Source of the DNA: Alloyangia pacifica
GTDB taxonomy: Bacteria; Pseudomonadota; Alphaproteobacteria; Rhodobacterales; Rhodobacteraceae
NCBI RefSeq assembly: GCF_020524285.1
Contig: NZ_JAIVKX010000003.1
Location: forward strand, 62,001-126,000
DNA: 64,000 nucleotides
Reading direction: 5' to 3'
In this document: positions 25,616 through 37,014 of the stretch, piece after piece
Numbering within the stretch: the first letter of the stretch is position 1
How the letters are laid out: each line of letters begins with the position of its first letter
The notes under the pieces: model-generated
Seen by the model: the letters and a program-made list of their open reading frames with translations, nothing else
Databases searched by the model: none
Told to the model about the DNA's origin: nothing
Program-made: the position numbers and the translations under genes

Positions 25616-26731
25616 ATGGGAGCCTACATTCTCCGCAGACTGCTGCTCATCATCCCCACGCTGGTGGGGATCATGATCATCAACTTCGCGCTGGTGCAAT
25701 TCGTGCCCGGCGGTCCCATCGAACAGATCATCGCCCAGATCGAGGGCCAGGGAGACGTCTTCGGCGGCTTCTCCGGCGGCAGCGGCGGCAACGCCCCCGG
25801 CGCCGGGATGAACGAGGTCGGGGCCGGCATGGGCGGCGGCGCGAACGAGAAATACGTCGGCGCCCGCGGCTTGCCGCCCGAGTTCATCGAAAGCCTCGAG
25901 AAGGAGTTCGGCTTCGACAAGCCGCCGCTCGAGCGCTTTCTCGGCATGATGTGGAACTACATGCGGCTCGACTTCGGCGAGAGCTACTTCCGCTCGATCT
26001 CGGTGATCGACCTCGTGCTGGAGAAGATGCCGGTGTCGATCTCGCTCGGCCTGTGGTCGACCATCATCGCCTATATCGTCTCGATCCCCCTGGGCATCCG
26101 CAAGGCGGTGAAGGACGGGTCCAGCTTCGACACCTGGACCTCGGGCGTGATTATCGTCGCCTATGCCATCCCCGGCTTCCTCTTCGCGATCCTGCTGCTG
26201 GTGCTCTTCGCCGGGGGTTCGTTCTGGCAGATCTTCCCGCTGCGCGGGCTGACCTCCGACAACTGGGAGGCGCTGAGCTGGCCGATGCGGATCGCCGACT
26301 ACTTCTGGCACATCGCCCTGCCGGTAATCGCCTCGACGATCTCGGCCTTCGCAACGCTGACGCTGCTGACCAAGAACTCCTTCCTCGACGAGATCAAGAA
26401 GCACTACGTGATGACCGCCCGCGCCAAGGGTCTGAGCGAAAGCAAGGTGCTCTACGGCCACGTCTTCCGCAACGCGATGCTGATCGTCATCGCCGGGTTC
26501 CCGGCGGTGTTCATCGGCGTCTTCTTCTCGGGGAGCCTGATCATCGAGACGATCTTCTCGCTCGACGGTCTCGGGCGGCTCGGCTTCGAGGCGGCGGTGG
26601 CGCGCGATTACCCGGTGATCTTCGGCACCCTCTTCATCTTCGGCCTCATCGGCCTCGTCGTCGGGATCATCTCGGACATGATGTACGTTCTGGTCGATCC
26701 GCGCATCGACTTCGAGAAGCGGGAGGGCTGA
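25616..26731 (+). CDS. yejB: Peptide ABC transporter permease (YejB-like)
   Basis: A 371-aa inner-membrane permease. It starts [23 protein letters not shown], carries the long Gly-rich periplasmic loop (around residues 50-80) typical of YejB, and has the EAA loop as [22 protein letters not shown]. About six transmembrane helices are seen. The ATG comes one base after the yejA stop. Confidence 0.94.
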   Translation: MGAYILRRLLLIIPTLVGIMIINFALVQFVPGGPIEQIIAQIEGQGDVFGGFSGGSGGNAPGAGMNEVGAGMGGGANEKYVGARGLPPEFIESLEKEFGFDKPPLERFLGMMWNYMRLDFGESYFRSISVIDLVLEKMPVSISLGLWSTIIAYIVSIPLGIRKAVKDGSSFDTWTSGVIIVAYAIPGFLFAILLLVLFAGGSFWQIFPLRGLTSDNWEALSWPMRIADYFWHIALPVIASTISAFATLTLLTKNSFLDEIKKHYVMTARAKGLSESKVLYGHVFRNAMLIVIAGFPAVFIGVFFSGSLIIETIFSLDGLGRLGFEAAVARDYPVIFGTLFIFGLIGLVVGIISDMMYVLVDPRIDFEKREG

Positions 26732-26732
26732 G

Positions 26733-27934
26733 ATGAGCTACGAGCCCGATCCCCGCCTGCCCGACGCCGAGGGCATCCGCCCGCAGCCCGAACCCGCCGC
26801 GCCGGTGGCGCCGCAGCCGAAACCCGGCCGCTTCGCCCTGTCGCCGCTGAACCAGCGGCGCTGGCGCAACTTCAAGCGCAACCGCCGCGCCTTCTGGTCG
26901 CTGTGGATCTTCCTGCTGCTCTTCGGCCTGTCGCTCTTCGCCGAATTCATCGCCAACGACAAACCGATCCTCGTCAGCTACCGCGGCGAGCTGCGGATGC
27001 CGATCTTCAACTTCTACCCGGAGACCGCCTTTGGCGGCGACTTCCGCACCGAGGCCGCCTACCGCGACCCCGAGGTGCAGTGCCTGATCCGCACCGGCGG
27101 GCTGGAAGAGTGTTTCGACGACCCCGAGGGGCTGATCGAGACGGTGGACAATGGCGGCACCCCCGAGGGCGATTTCGCCAAGGGTTGGACCATCTGGCCG
27201 CCGATTCCCTATAGCTTCAACACCCCCGTCGACCGTCCCGGCGCCGCGCCCCTGCCCCCGAACGGGCAGAACCTGCTGGGCACCGACGACACCAAGCGCG
27301 ACGTGCTGGCGCGGGTGATCTACGGCTTCCGCCTGTCGATCCTCTTCACGCTGGTGGTCACCGTGGTGTCGTCGATCATCGGCGTCGTCGCGGGCGCGCT
27401 GCAGGGGTTCTTCGGCGGCTGGCTGGACCTGATCTTCCAGCGGTTGATCGAGATCTGGTCGGCCACCCCGTCGCTCTACGTGATCATCATCCTCTTCGCG
27501 ATCCTGGGCCGAAGTTTCTGGCTGCTGGTGTTCCTGACGGTGCTCTTCGGATGGACCGCGCTGGTGGGCGTGGTGCGCGCCGAGTTCCTGCGCGCGCGCA
27601 ACCTCGAGTACGTGCGCGCCGCCAAGGCGCTCGGCGTCAGCAACTGGACCATCATGTTCCGCCACATGCTGCCCAACGCCATGGTCGCCACGCTGACCAT
27701 GCTGCCCTTCATCGTGACGGGCACGATCAGCACCCTCGCGGGCCTCGACTTCCTCGGCTTCGGCCTGCCCTCCTCGGCGCCCTCGCTGGGCGAGCTGACA
27801 CTGCAGGCCAAGCAGAACCTGCAGGCGCCCTGGCTGGCCTTCACCGCCTTCACCGTCTTCGCCCTGATGCTGTCGCTGCTGGTCTTCATCTTCGAAGGCG
27901 TGCGCGACGCGTTCGACCCCAGAAAGACCTTCTC

Positions 27935-27938
<4 letters not shown>
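26733..27938 (+). CDS. yejE: Peptide ABC transporter permease (YejE-like)
   Basis: A 401-aa second permease with a Pro-rich cytoplasmic N-terminus (PQPEPAAPVAPQPKPGRF) before NQRRWRNFKRNRRAFWSLW and the first helix. A large periplasmic loop lies between helix 1 and the core. The NLLGTDDTKRDVLARVIYGFR segment and the EAA loop (VRAAKALGVSNWTIMFRHMLPNA) are typical. The start follows yejB by one base and the stop overlaps the next ATG. Confidence 0.94.
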
Positions 27939-29530
<1,592 letters not shown>

Positions 29531-29669
29531 CGCGACGTGAGCCGGGCGAGCGCCTGCCCGAGGGCTGGCGCCGCGACCCAAGAGAGCCACGCTCTATCCC
29601 GGCCAAACCCGGACGACCCCATCCCGTTTCGCGAAGTCGGAAAGCGCCAGCCCGCCGGAACGGCGTCGT

Positions 29670-29690
29670 CCATCGGGGTTGAACCGATGG
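29670..29690. terminator. Hairpin between convergent yejF and hemN
   Basis: CCATCGG and CCGATGG form a perfect 7-bp stem with a 7-base loop in the 229-base convergent gap. There is no T-run, so a terminator role is uncertain. Confidence 0.3.
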
Positions 29691-29759
29691 CGCACCGATG
29701 AACGACCGCCCGCCCGGGGCTTCGCCTTGTTTCCGGACTAGGCGGCCCTCTGCCCGAAC

Positions 29760-31115
29760 TCAGATCGCCGAGCTGTGCCCGGCCTTCGACAGCTCGTAGG
29801 CGTCGAAGCTGCGCGCCACCATGCGGGTCAGCGGCCGGGCGCCCAGGGGGATGAACAGCCCGTCCTCGGTGATCTCCAGCAGCCCGTCAAAACGCGCGTT
29901 GGCCGCGCGGTACATCCCCTCGAGCATGCCCTCGCTCGCCCCGTAGTCCCGCATCAGTTCGTCCGAGCGGATGCGGAAATCGCACATCAGCATCTCGATC
30001 ATCCGCGACCGCAAGCGGTCCTCGCCATGGAAGGTGTGTCCGCGCGCGGTCGAGAACCGCCCCTCGCGGATCGCCGAAACATGCGCCGAGGTCGCCGGCG
30101 CGTTCTGCGCAAAGCCCTGCGGGAAGCGCGAGATCGACGAAGCCCCCACCCCGATCAGCACCTCGGAAGTGTCATCGGTATAGCCCTGGAAATTGCGCCG
30201 CAGCCGGCCGGTCTTCTGCGCGACGGCCAGCCCGTCATCGGGCACGGCGAAATGGTCGATACCGATCTCGGCGTAGCCGTCCCAGGTAAAGAGCTGCCGC
30301 GCGGTGTCGAAGAGATCCAGCCGCTCGTCCGGCGTTGGCAGCGCGTCCGAGGGGATCATCTGCTGGCGCTTGGCCATCCAGGGCACATGGGCGTAGCCGT
30401 AGAGCGCCACCCGGTCCGGCGCCAGCGACAGCAGCTTCTGTACCGACTCGGTGATCCGCGCCTTGGACTGGTGCGGCAGGCCGTAGAGGATGTCGGCGTT
30501 GAGGCTGGCGATGCCGCGCGCGCGGATCATCTCGATCGCCTTGCGGGTCACCTCGTAGCTCTGCTCTCGGCCGATGGTCTTCTGGATCTCGGCGTCGAAG
30601 TCCTGCACCCCGATCGAGGCGCGGTTCATGCCGCCCGCGGCCAGCACGTCTAGCCGTTCGGCGTCGATCTCGTTGGGGTCGATCTCGACCGAGAACTCGG
30701 CGTTCGGCGCGAAGTCCGCGACCTCGGCGATCTTGTCGATCAGCGCCTTCATCAGATCGGGCGAGAGCAGCGTCGGCGTGCCGCCGCCCCAGTGCAGCCG
30801 CGACAGTTTCACCCCGCGCGGCAGGTGCCGCTTGAGCAGTTCCAATTCGGCTTTGAGCGTCTCGACGTAGCTTTCTACCGGACCCAGCGTCGCGGTGCCC
30901 TGGGTACGGCAGGCGCAGAACCAGCACAGCCTGCGACAGAAAGGCACGTGCAGGTAGAGCGAGACCGTGCCATTTTCAGGCACCGCTTCGATCCAGCGCG
31001 CGAAATCGCCGGGCGTGACGTCGCCGGAGAAATGCGGGGCCGTAGGATAGCTCGTGTAACGCGGGACCTTGGCGTCGAACAGGCCGAGTCGGGAGAGTTG
31101 TGTTCGCGTAATCAT
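29760..31115 (-). CDS. hemN: Oxygen-independent coproporphyrinogen III oxidase
   Basis: A 451-aa radical-SAM enzyme that makes protoporphyrinogen IX for haem without oxygen. The iron-sulfur motif is Cys60-x3-Cys64-x2-Cys67 (FCRRLCWFC), preceded by the true-HemN substrate motif PRYTSYPTAPHF and followed by WGGGTPTLL. These features separate it from HemW. An in-frame extension upstream crosses the regulatory region, so the ATG at 31115 is used. It is divergent from fnrL with an FNR-type site between them. Confidence 0.95.
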   Translation of the reverse strand: MITRTQLSRLGLFDAKVPRYTSYPTAPHFSGDVTPGDFARWIEAVPENGTVSLYLHVPFCRRLCWFCACRTQGTATLGPVESYVETLKAELELLKRHLPRGVKLSRLHWGGGTPTLLSPDLMKALIDKIAEVADFAPNAEFSVEIDPNEIDAERLDVLAAGGMNRASIGVQDFDAEIQKTIGREQSYEVTRKAIEMIRARGIASLNADILYGLPHQSKARITESVQKLLSLAPDRVALYGYAHVPWMAKRQQMIPSDALPTPDERLDLFDTARQLFTWDGYAEIGIDHFAVPDDGLAVAQKTGRLRRNFQGYTDDTSEVLIGVGASSISRFPQGFAQNAPATSAHVSAIREGRFSTARGHTFHGEDRLRSRMIEMLMCDFRIRSDELMRDYGASEGMLEGMYRAANARFDGLLEITEDGLFIPLGARPLTRMVARSFDAYELSKAGHSSAI

Positions 31116-31151
31116 ACGCGTACGCTTACGAAAAATTTCCGCGACAAGACT

Positions 31152-31165
31152 TTGACGCAGATCAA
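31152..31165. promoter_or_regulatory. FnrL-type binding site between hemN and fnrL
   Basis: TTGAC-N4-ATCAA, one base from the ideal TTGAT-N4-ATCAA. It lies 37 bases before the hemN ATG and only 14 bases before the fnrL ATG, so bound FnrL could activate hemN and block its own gene. Confidence 0.8.
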
Positions 31166-31179
31166 GATTTGGAAGCGCA

Positions 31180-31926
31180 ATGCTGAACGAAAAGAGCCTT
31201 TCGGTTTCGCAAGATTGCAACGAATGTCCGATTCGCCATCGCGCCGTCTGCGCGCGCTGCGAGTCGGATGAGCTCGAGCGGCTGGAAGAGATCAAGTACT
31301 ACCGCAAGTTCGAGGCCGGTCAGACGGTGATCTGGTCCGGCGACCGGATGGAATTTGTCGGCTCGGTGGTCTCGGGCATCGCCACGCTGACCCAGACCAT
31401 GGAAGACGGGCGCACGCAGATGGTCGGCCTGCTGCTGCCGTCGGATTTCGTCGGGCGTCCGGGGCGCCCCTCGGCGGCCTATGACGTGGTTGCGACCACC
31501 GACCTCGTGATGTGCTGCTTCCGCAAGACGCCCTTCGAAGAGATGATGGTGCGCACACCGCATATCGCGCAGCGCCTGCTGGAGATGACGCTCGACGAGC
31601 TCGATGCCGCGCGCGAATGGATGCTGGTGCTCGGCCGCAAGACCGCGCGCGAGAAGATCGCCTCGCTGCTGTCGATCATTGCCCGCCGCGATGCCTCGAT
31701 CAACATGCGCGACGTGGGCGACCGGCTGACCTTCGATCTGCCGCTGACCCGCGAGGCAATGGCCGACTACCTCGGGCTGACGCTGGAGACGGTGAGCCGC
31801 CAAGTCTCGGCCCTGCGCAAGGAAGGGGTGATCGAGCTGGAAGGCAAGCGCCACGTCACGATTCCCGACATGGGCCGCCTGCTCGAAGAGGCCGGCGACG
31901 ATGCGGACGGCGGCGTCTTCGCCTGA
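31180..31926 (+). CDS. fnrL: FnrL, oxygen-sensing Crp/Fnr-family regulator
   Basis: A 248-aa regulator. Cysteines for an oxygen-labile [4Fe-4S] cluster are seen at 13, 16, 24 and 27 (DCNECPIRHRAVCARC), with Cys112 and Cys113 in the middle (LVMCCFRK). The effector domain resembles cyclic-nucleotide-binding folds, and the C-terminal helix-turn-helix LTREAMADYLGLTLETVSRQ contains the ETVSR recognition helix typical of FNR. It probably activates hemN and the cco genes in this window under low oxygen. Confidence 0.95.
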   Translation: MLNEKSLSVSQDCNECPIRHRAVCARCESDELERLEEIKYYRKFEAGQTVIWSGDRMEFVGSVVSGIATLTQTMEDGRTQMVGLLLPSDFVGRPGRPSAAYDVVATTDLVMCCFRKTPFEEMMVRTPHIAQRLLEMTLDELDAAREWMLVLGRKTAREKIASLLSIIARRDASINMRDVGDRLTFDLPLTREAMADYLGLTLETVSRQVSALRKEGVIELEGKRHVTIPDMGRLLEEAGDDADGGVFA

Positions 31927-31956
31927 CCGCCCGCACCGAGGCTTGGGCGCATCCGT

Positions 31957-32307
31957 TCAGGCCTCGAAGATCGGCTCGAACCCGCCGTAGATCATCCGCT
32001 TGCCGTCGAAGGGCATGTCCATCATCTCCTTCCAGCGGTCATCGGTCTCGAAGGAGGCGCCGCAGCGGTCGGCGGTCTCCTTGTCGGGCCAGATCATCCA
32101 GCTGAACACCACCGCCTCGCCCTCCTGCCGCTTCACCGCCATGGGAAAAGAGGTCACCTTGCCGTCGGGCACCTCGGCCTCCCAGCACTCGTGCATCGAC
32201 AGCGCGCCGTATTCCTTGAACAAGTCCCAGGACTTGCGGGCCGACTCGAGGTAAGCCGCCTTGTTCTCCAGCGGAACGGGCGTCAGAAATCCCCAAACAT
32301 GTGTCAT
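31957..32307 (-). CDS. DUF1428 family protein
   Basis: A 116-aa protein, MTHVWGFLTPVPLENKAAYL at the start and MDMPFDGKRMIYGGFEPIFE at the end. The WPDKETADRCGASFETDDRW segment is typical of DUF1428 (a dimeric alpha/beta-barrel fold of unknown role). The in-frame extension crosses the operator region, so the ATG at 32307 is used. It is divergent from the MarR gene, which probably controls it. Confidence 0.88.
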   Translation of the reverse strand: MTHVWGFLTPVPLENKAAYLESARKSWDLFKEYGALSMHECWEAEVPDGKVTSFPMAVKRQEGEAVVFSWMIWPDKETADRCGASFETDDRWKEMMDMPFDGKRMIYGGFEPIFEA

Positions 32308-32352
32308 GAGACATCTCCCTGTTGCTCTCCGGCAGCTTAGGGGCATAATTAA

Positions 32353-32364
32353 GTTGATATCAAC
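32353..32364. promoter_or_regulatory. 12-bp palindrome, candidate MarR operator
   Basis: GTTGATATCAAC is a perfect palindrome between the divergent DUF1428 gene and marR-type gene, 15 bases before the regulator's ATG. Confidence 0.6.
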
Positions 32365-32378
32365 ATGTATGAGAGCCG

Positions 32379-32834
32379 ATGAGCGAGACGACGCCTGCCC
32401 TGCCCTATGAGACGACCCTCGAAGTGCGCGACCGCTGCCTGTGCTTCCGCGCGCAGCGAGCGGCGCGGGCGCTGGGACGGCGCTTCGACGTGGCGCTGAA
32501 ACCCGTGGGGCTGACCAACGGGCAGTTCTCGATCCTGATGTCGCTGAACCGGCCCGAGCCGCCGCGCATCTCCGATCTCGCGCCCTTCCTCGCCATGGAC
32601 CGCACCACGCTGACCGCGGCGCTGAAGGTGCTGGAACGGCGCGGGCTGGTCGAGAGCAGCGCCGACGCCGAGGACAAGCGCGGCCGGCGCCTGCGGCTGT
32701 CCCCGCGGGGACACGACGTCCTGCGGGCGGCGCTGCCGATCTGGCGCCGCGAGCACGATGCGGTGGACGCGGCGCTTGGCGATCTGGACCTCGAGACGCT
32801 CAAGGCCGCGCTGATGGCGCTCGGAGAGCTCTGA
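32379..32834 (+). CDS. MarR-family transcriptional regulator
   Basis: A 151-aa winged-helix regulator. GLTNGQFSILMSLNRPEPPRISDLAPFLAMDRTTLTAALKVLERRGLV (quoted in part: DRTTLTAALKVLERRGLV) is the recognition region, followed by the wing SADAEDKRGRRLRLSPRG. No cysteine redox motif is obvious. It probably represses its own gene and the divergent DUF1428 gene through the palindrome between them; the inducer is unknown. Confidence 0.88.
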   Translation: MSETTPALPYETTLEVRDRCLCFRAQRAARALGRRFDVALKPVGLTNGQFSILMSLNRPEPPRISDLAPFLAMDRTTLTAALKVLERRGLVESSADAEDKRGRRLRLSPRGHDVLRAALPIWRREHDAVDAALGDLDLETLKAALMALGEL

Positions 32835-32858
32835 GCCCGTCCCCGCGGGGACGCCCCG

Positions 32859-33173
32859 TCAGCGCTCGCGCAGGTAGGCCCAGGACACGTAGCCCCGCGT
32901 CTCCGGCGCGCGGTCGAGGGCGGCTTCGCACCAGCGGGTGCCGCCGGTCTGGGTGCAATCGTAGACCCGCAGGACGGTGCCGTTCGGCAGGCCGATGATC
33001 ACGTCGAAGCCGGTGCCCGGCCCGCCGCGCATCTTGAGCATGTCGCCCTCTTCGACGCCATAGACCTCGTAGCGGTCCCCCCAGCCGGAATTGGCGGCAC
33101 ATCCGCCCAGTGTTGCCGCAAGGGCGAGCGCTGCCGCGCCGCGTGTCAGCACGGTCCCGATGGATGCGCGCAT
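32859..33173 (-). CDS. SH3-domain lipoprotein
   Basis: A 104-aa protein with a lipoprotein signal peptide (ALALAATLGGC, lipidated Cys25) and a bacterial SH3 domain (YGVEEGDMLKMRGGPGTGFDVIIGLPNGTVL, then RWCEAALDRAPETRGYVSWAYL). Such domains bind cell-wall peptides or partners in the periplasm. AGGAGATTCAC precedes the ATG at 33173. It is the next gene after uspA on the same strand. Confidence 0.82.
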   Translation of the reverse strand: MRASIGTVLTRGAAALALAATLGGCAANSGWGDRYEVYGVEEGDMLKMRGGPGTGFDVIIGLPNGTVLRVYDCTQTGGTRWCEAALDRAPETRGYVSWAYLRER

Positions 33174-33314
33174 GTGAATCTCCTGCTCGTTCTTTTTTGG
33201 CCTCTGGCCAAATCTACCTGCTCGGACGCGCGAAAGGAACCGCCGCTGCCCGACCCGGACCGTTGCGCCCGCCGCGTGCGCTGCCGGCGCAACCCCTGCC
33301 CCGGACATGGCAAA

Positions 33315-33334
33315 GGCGGGCCCTCGGGCCCGCC
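33315..33334 (-). terminator. Hairpin after uspA
   Basis: GGCGGGCC and GGCCCGCC form an 8-bp perfect stem with a 4-base loop. Read on the minus strand it runs into TTTG, giving a modest terminator for uspA. Confidence 0.5.
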
Positions 33335-33391
33335 CTCGGACGGCTTGCGCCGCCTCTCCGGTCTCTCGGCAGAAGCCTCTTCTCCCAAGCC

Positions 33392-34231
33392 TCAATGCGC
33401 GAGAAAAACCGGTACCTCGGCCAATTCCAGCATGTTGCGCGTGGCGCCCCCGAGGATCGCCTCGCGGAAGCGGGAATGGCCATAAGCTCCCATGATGATC
33501 ATGTCGCCGTCGACGTCCTTCACGTGGCGGTTCAGGATGTCGGAGATGCGCGGCATGGTCTTGGTCAGCACGTCGATCTCGGCGCTGACGCCGTGGCGCG
33601 CCAGGTATTGCGACAGCATGCCTCCGGGGTCGGAGCGGTTCGGCCCGTGCTGCGGCGGGTCGATCACCACCACGTGCACCGCCTCGGCCTCCTTGAGGAT
33701 CGGCATGGCGGCGCGCACCGAGCGCAGCGCCTCGGCGCTCTCGTTCCAGCCCAGAACGACCCGCTTGGGCTTGCTCGACGGATCGGAGGCGCGGGGCACC
33801 ACCAGCACCGGCGCCTGCCCCTCGAAGAGCGCGCCCTCGACCACCGGCTCGAGCTCGACGCCGCGGTCAGGCCCGTAGGGCTTGGGCAGCACGACCATGT
33901 CGGCAAAGCGCGCCCGTCCGGCGACGTGGCGCCCGATGTCGGCGAGCTGGGCAACGCCCTCCTCGACCGACCAGCGCAGCTCGAAGCGGTTCAGCCGGTC
34001 CTTGGCCGCGGCGGCCAGCGCGCTGGCGTCCTTGGAGGCGCGGTCGAGCGTTTCCTGCAGAATGATCGCATCCGCACCGGCGTAGTAATAGCCGGTTTGG
34101 GTGCGGTCGACGCCGAAGCCCAGAACATCGAGATGGGCATCCCAGCACGCGGCGACGGCGGCAGCGTGATCTATGGTCGACCCGAGGAAGGCTTCATCGG
34201 TGACGACCGTGAGTATTGATTTGTAGCCCAT
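33392..34231 (-). CDS. Universal stress protein, tandem UspA domains
   Basis: A 279-aa protein with two Usp folds. The first starts YKSILTVVTDEAFLGSTIDHA; the second has RVVLGWNESAEALRSVRAAMPIL and the nucleotide-loop wording MIIMGAYGHSRFREAILGGATRNML, the G-2x-G-9x-G(S/T) type. GGAGAGTGCA supports the ATG at 34231 over one four codons upstream. It is divergent from ccoN with an FNR-type palindrome between, so low-oxygen control is likely. Confidence 0.9.
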   Translation of the reverse strand: MGYKSILTVVTDEAFLGSTIDHAAAVAACWDAHLDVLGFGVDRTQTGYYYAGADAIILQETLDRASKDASALAAAAKDRLNRFELRWSVEEGVAQLADIGRHVAGRARFADMVVLPKPYGPDRGVELEPVVEGALFEGQAPVLVVPRASDPSSKPKRVVLGWNESAEALRSVRAAMPILKEAEAVHVVVIDPPQHGPNRSDPGGMLSQYLARHGVSAEIDVLTKTMPRISDILNRHVKDVDGDMIIMGAYGHSRFREAILGGATRNMLELAEVPVFLAH

Positions 34232-34328
34232 TGCACTCTCCATGGTATTGTCCGGGAGGGCCCGACACCGGCACTCTACGCCCGAAGGGCAACCCTTAGA
34301 ATGACTTAACGCAAGACTTCGGAGCCAA

Positions 34329-34350
34329 AGCCTTGATTCAGATCAAGGCT
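34329..34350. promoter_or_regulatory. Extended FnrL-type palindrome between uspA and ccoN
   Basis: The core is TTGAT-N4-ATCAA (34333-34346), a full match to the FNR consensus. The symmetry extends to 9 bases on each side: AGCCTTGAT, TCAG, ATCAAGGCT. It lies about 90 bases before ccoN and about 100 before uspA and could serve both. Confidence 0.9.
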
Positions 34351-34436
34351 GGGCGGGGTCAATCACTTCACAACCCCGTCAGTCAGAACCGCTCGCGCGG
34401 TCAACGAATCGTGCGAGTCAGACGAAGGGACGAACG

Positions 34437-36050
34437 ATGCTGAATTATATCAAGCTCATCGTGCTGGGGGTTGTCGCGCTCTTTGCGCTGATTGCCGCCA
34501 ATTACGCACGAGACGTGGCTTACATGGTCAATGCGCTGACCATCTTCCTCATCGCGGCGGGTCTGTTCCTCTGGACCCTCCGCAACACCGACGAGCCGGT
34601 GCCCCCCAAGGTGCGTGAACTCTCCTACATGGATGATGTGGTGCGTGCCGGCGTGATTGCAACCGCCTTCTGGGGCGTGGTCGGCTTTGCGGTCGGCGTG
34701 TTCATCGCCACCCAGCTGGCCTTTCCGGCGCTCAATTTCGAGTGGGCGCAGGGCTTTGCCAACTTCGGGCGGCTGCGGCCGCTGCACACCTCGGCGGTGA
34801 TTTTCGCCTTTGGCGGCAACGCGCTGATCTGCACATCGTTCTACGTCGTCCAGCGGACCTCGGCGACCCGGCTCTGGGGCGGCAACCTCGCCTGGTGGGT
34901 GTTCTGGGGCTACCAGCTGTTCATCGTCCTGGCCGCCACCGGCTACCTGCTGGGCGCCACCCAGTCCAAGGAATACGCCGAGCCCGAATGGTACGTCGAC
35001 TGGCTGCTGACCGTCGTCTGGGTCGCCTACCTGCTGGTCTTCGTCGGCACGATCATCAAGCGCAAGGAACCCCACATCTACGTGGCGAACTGGTTCTACC
35101 TGAGCTTCATCATCACCGTCGCCATGCTGCACATCTTCAACAACCTGAGCATCCCCGTGTCGATCTGGGGCTCCAAGTCGGTGCAGGTGTTCTCTGGCGT
35201 GCAGGACGCGATGACGCAATGGTGGTACGGCCACAACGCCGTGGGCTTCTTCCTGACCGCCGGTTTCCTCGGCATGATGTACTACTTCGTGCCCAAGCAG
35301 GCCGAGCGCCCCGTGTTCTCCTACAAGCTGTCGATCGTGCACTTCTGGGCGCTGATCTTCATCTACATCTGGGCCGGTCCGCACCACCTGCACTACACCG
35401 CCCTGCCCGACTGGGCCTCGACCCTCGGCATGGTGTTCTCGATCATCCTGTGGATGCCCAGCTGGGGCGGCATGATCAACGGCCTGATGACCCTCTCGGG
35501 GGCCTGGGACAAGCTGCGCACCGACCCGATCATGCGCATGCTGGTGATCTCCATCGGTTTCTACGGCATGTCGACCTTCGAAGGCCCGATGATGTCGATC
35601 CGCGCGGTGAACTCGCTGTCGCACTACACCGACTGGACCATCGGCCACGTGCACTCCGGCGCCCTGGGCTGGAACGGCATGATCACCTTCGGCGCGCTCT
35701 ACTTCCTGACGCCGAAACTGTGGAACCGTGAGCGTCTCTACAGCCTCAGCCTCGTCAGCTGGCACTTCTGGCTCGCCACCATCGGCATCGTGCTCTACGC
35801 CGCGTCGATGTGGGTCACGGGCATCATGGAAGGCCTGATGTGGCGCGAGGTGGATGCCAACGGCTTCCTCGTCAACAGCTTCGCCGACACCGTGTCTGCC
35901 AAGTTCCCGATGTACGTGGTGCGTGCCCTTGGCGGCCTGCTCTACATCTCCGGCGCAATCATCATGTGCTACAACCTGTGGATGACCGTGAAACGGGCTC
36001 CGGCTGTCGAAGCCGAGACCGCCACGGCGCATGCCACTCCGGCCGAATAA
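34437..36050 (+). CDS. ccoN: cbb3-type cytochrome c oxidase subunit I
   Basis: A 537-aa catalytic subunit of the high-affinity terminal oxidase in the inner membrane. Twelve or so helices are present. Haem and copper ligands are visible in [38 protein letters not shown] (CuB His), [15 protein letters not shown] (two CuB His) and [18 protein letters not shown] near the high- and low-spin haem sites. GAAGGGACGAACG precedes the ATG. It is the first gene of ccoNOQP. Confidence 0.97.
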   Translation: MLNYIKLIVLGVVALFALIAANYARDVAYMVNALTIFLIAAGLFLWTLRNTDEPVPPKVRELSYMDDVVRAGVIATAFWGVVGFAVGVFIATQLAFPALNFEWAQGFANFGRLRPLHTSAVIFAFGGNALICTSFYVVQRTSATRLWGGNLAWWVFWGYQLFIVLAATGYLLGATQSKEYAEPEWYVDWLLTVVWVAYLLVFVGTIIKRKEPHIYVANWFYLSFIITVAMLHIFNNLSIPVSIWGSKSVQVFSGVQDAMTQWWYGHNAVGFFLTAGFLGMMYYFVPKQAERPVFSYKLSIVHFWALIFIYIWAGPHHLHYTALPDWASTLGMVFSIILWMPSWGGMINGLMTLSGAWDKLRTDPIMRMLVISIGFYGMSTFEGPMMSIRAVNSLSHYTDWTIGHVHSGALGWNGMITFGALYFLTPKLWNRERLYSLSLVSWHFWLATIGIVLYAASMWVTGIMEGLMWREVDANGFLVNSFADTVSAKFPMYVVRALGGLLYISGAIIMCYNLWMTVKRAPAVEAETATAHATPAE

Positions 36051-36062
36051 GGAGGGCCGAAG

Positions 36063-36791
36063 ATGAGCATTCTCGACAAACACGGGATCCTGGAGAAGAA
36101 CGTCACACTGCTGGCCGTCTTCGCCTTCCTGGTGGTGACCATCGGCGGGCTGGTGCAGATCGTGCCGCTGTTCTACCTGGAAAACACCATCGAGGACGTG
36201 GAGGGCATGCGCCCCTACACGCCGCTGGAGCTGGCCGGGCGCGACATCTACATCCGCGAGGGCTGCTACGTCTGCCACAGCCAGATGATCCGCCCGATGC
36301 GCGACGAGGTGGAGCGCTACGGCCACTACAGCCTCGCGGCGGAGTCGCAGTACGACCACCCGTTCCAATGGGGCTCGAAGCGGACGGGGCCCGACCTCGC
36401 CCGCGTCGGCGGCCGCTACTCCGACGAGTGGCACGTGGATCACCTGACCGACCCGCAGTCCGTGGTGCCTGAATCGGTGATGCCGAAATACGGGTTCCTC
36501 TCGGCCAAGCTGATCGACGGCACGCACATGGAGGATCTTCTGGCGACGCACCGCATGGTCGGCGTGCCCTATACCGACGAGATGGTCGAGAACGCCTCGG
36601 CCGACTTCCGGGTCCAGGCGAACCCCGATGCCGACTACGACGGGCTGCTCGAGCGCTACGGCGAGAAGGTCAGCGTGCGCAACTTCGACGGCGATCCGGG
36701 CATCTCGGAAATGGATGCGCTGGTGGCCTACCTGCAAATGCTCGGCACGCTGGTCGATTTCTCGACCTTCACGCCCGACGCGAGCCGCTGA
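36063..36791 (+). CDS. ccoO: cbb3-type oxidase subunit II, monohaem cytochrome c
   Basis: A 242-aa membrane-anchored cytochrome c. One N-terminal helix ([22 protein letters not shown]) is followed by the haem site Cys68-Cys71-His72 ([14 protein letters not shown]). A later Met in [12 protein letters not shown] is the probable axial ligand. It passes electrons from CcoP to CcoN. It starts 12 bases after ccoN. Confidence 0.97.
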   Translation: MSILDKHGILEKNVTLLAVFAFLVVTIGGLVQIVPLFYLENTIEDVEGMRPYTPLELAGRDIYIREGCYVCHSQMIRPMRDEVERYGHYSLAAESQYDHPFQWGSKRTGPDLARVGGRYSDEWHVDHLTDPQSVVPESVMPKYGFLSAKLIDGTHMEDLLATHRMVGVPYTDEMVENASADFRVQANPDADYDGLLERYGEKVSVRNFDGDPGISEMDALVAYLQMLGTLVDFSTFTPDASR

Positions 36792-36803
36792 GGAGGGATC
36801 GAG

Positions 36804-37001
36804 ATGGACACCTATTCCGCCCTGCGCCACTTCGCGGACAGCTGGGGCCTGCTGGCGATGTTCCTGTTCTTCGTGGGGATGATCCTCTGGATCTTCCGCC
36901 CCGGCGCCAGGCGCACCCACGACGATGCCGCAAGCATCCCGCTCCGCAACGACACCGCCCCGGTCGCGCCTTCCGCGCCCGAGAAACCCGCCCAGAAGTG
37001 A
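36804..37001 (+). CDS. ccoQ: cbb3-type oxidase small subunit CcoQ
   Basis: A 65-aa protein with one helix ([19 protein letters not shown]), the usual CcoQ layout, and a Pro-rich, charged tail ending EKPAQK. It stabilises the oxidase complex. AGGAGGGATCGAG is just before the ATG. Confidence 0.93.
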   Translation: MDTYSALRHFADSWGLLAMFLFFVGMILWIFRPGARRTHDDAASIPLRNDTAPVAPSAPEKPAQK

Positions 37002-37014
37002 GGAGGCGAGGATC

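Noticed and set aside
29531-29759. Possible tRNA or small RNA in the yejF-hemN gap
   Set aside because: Only one 7-bp hairpin without T-run; no cloverleaf or conserved tRNA boxes.
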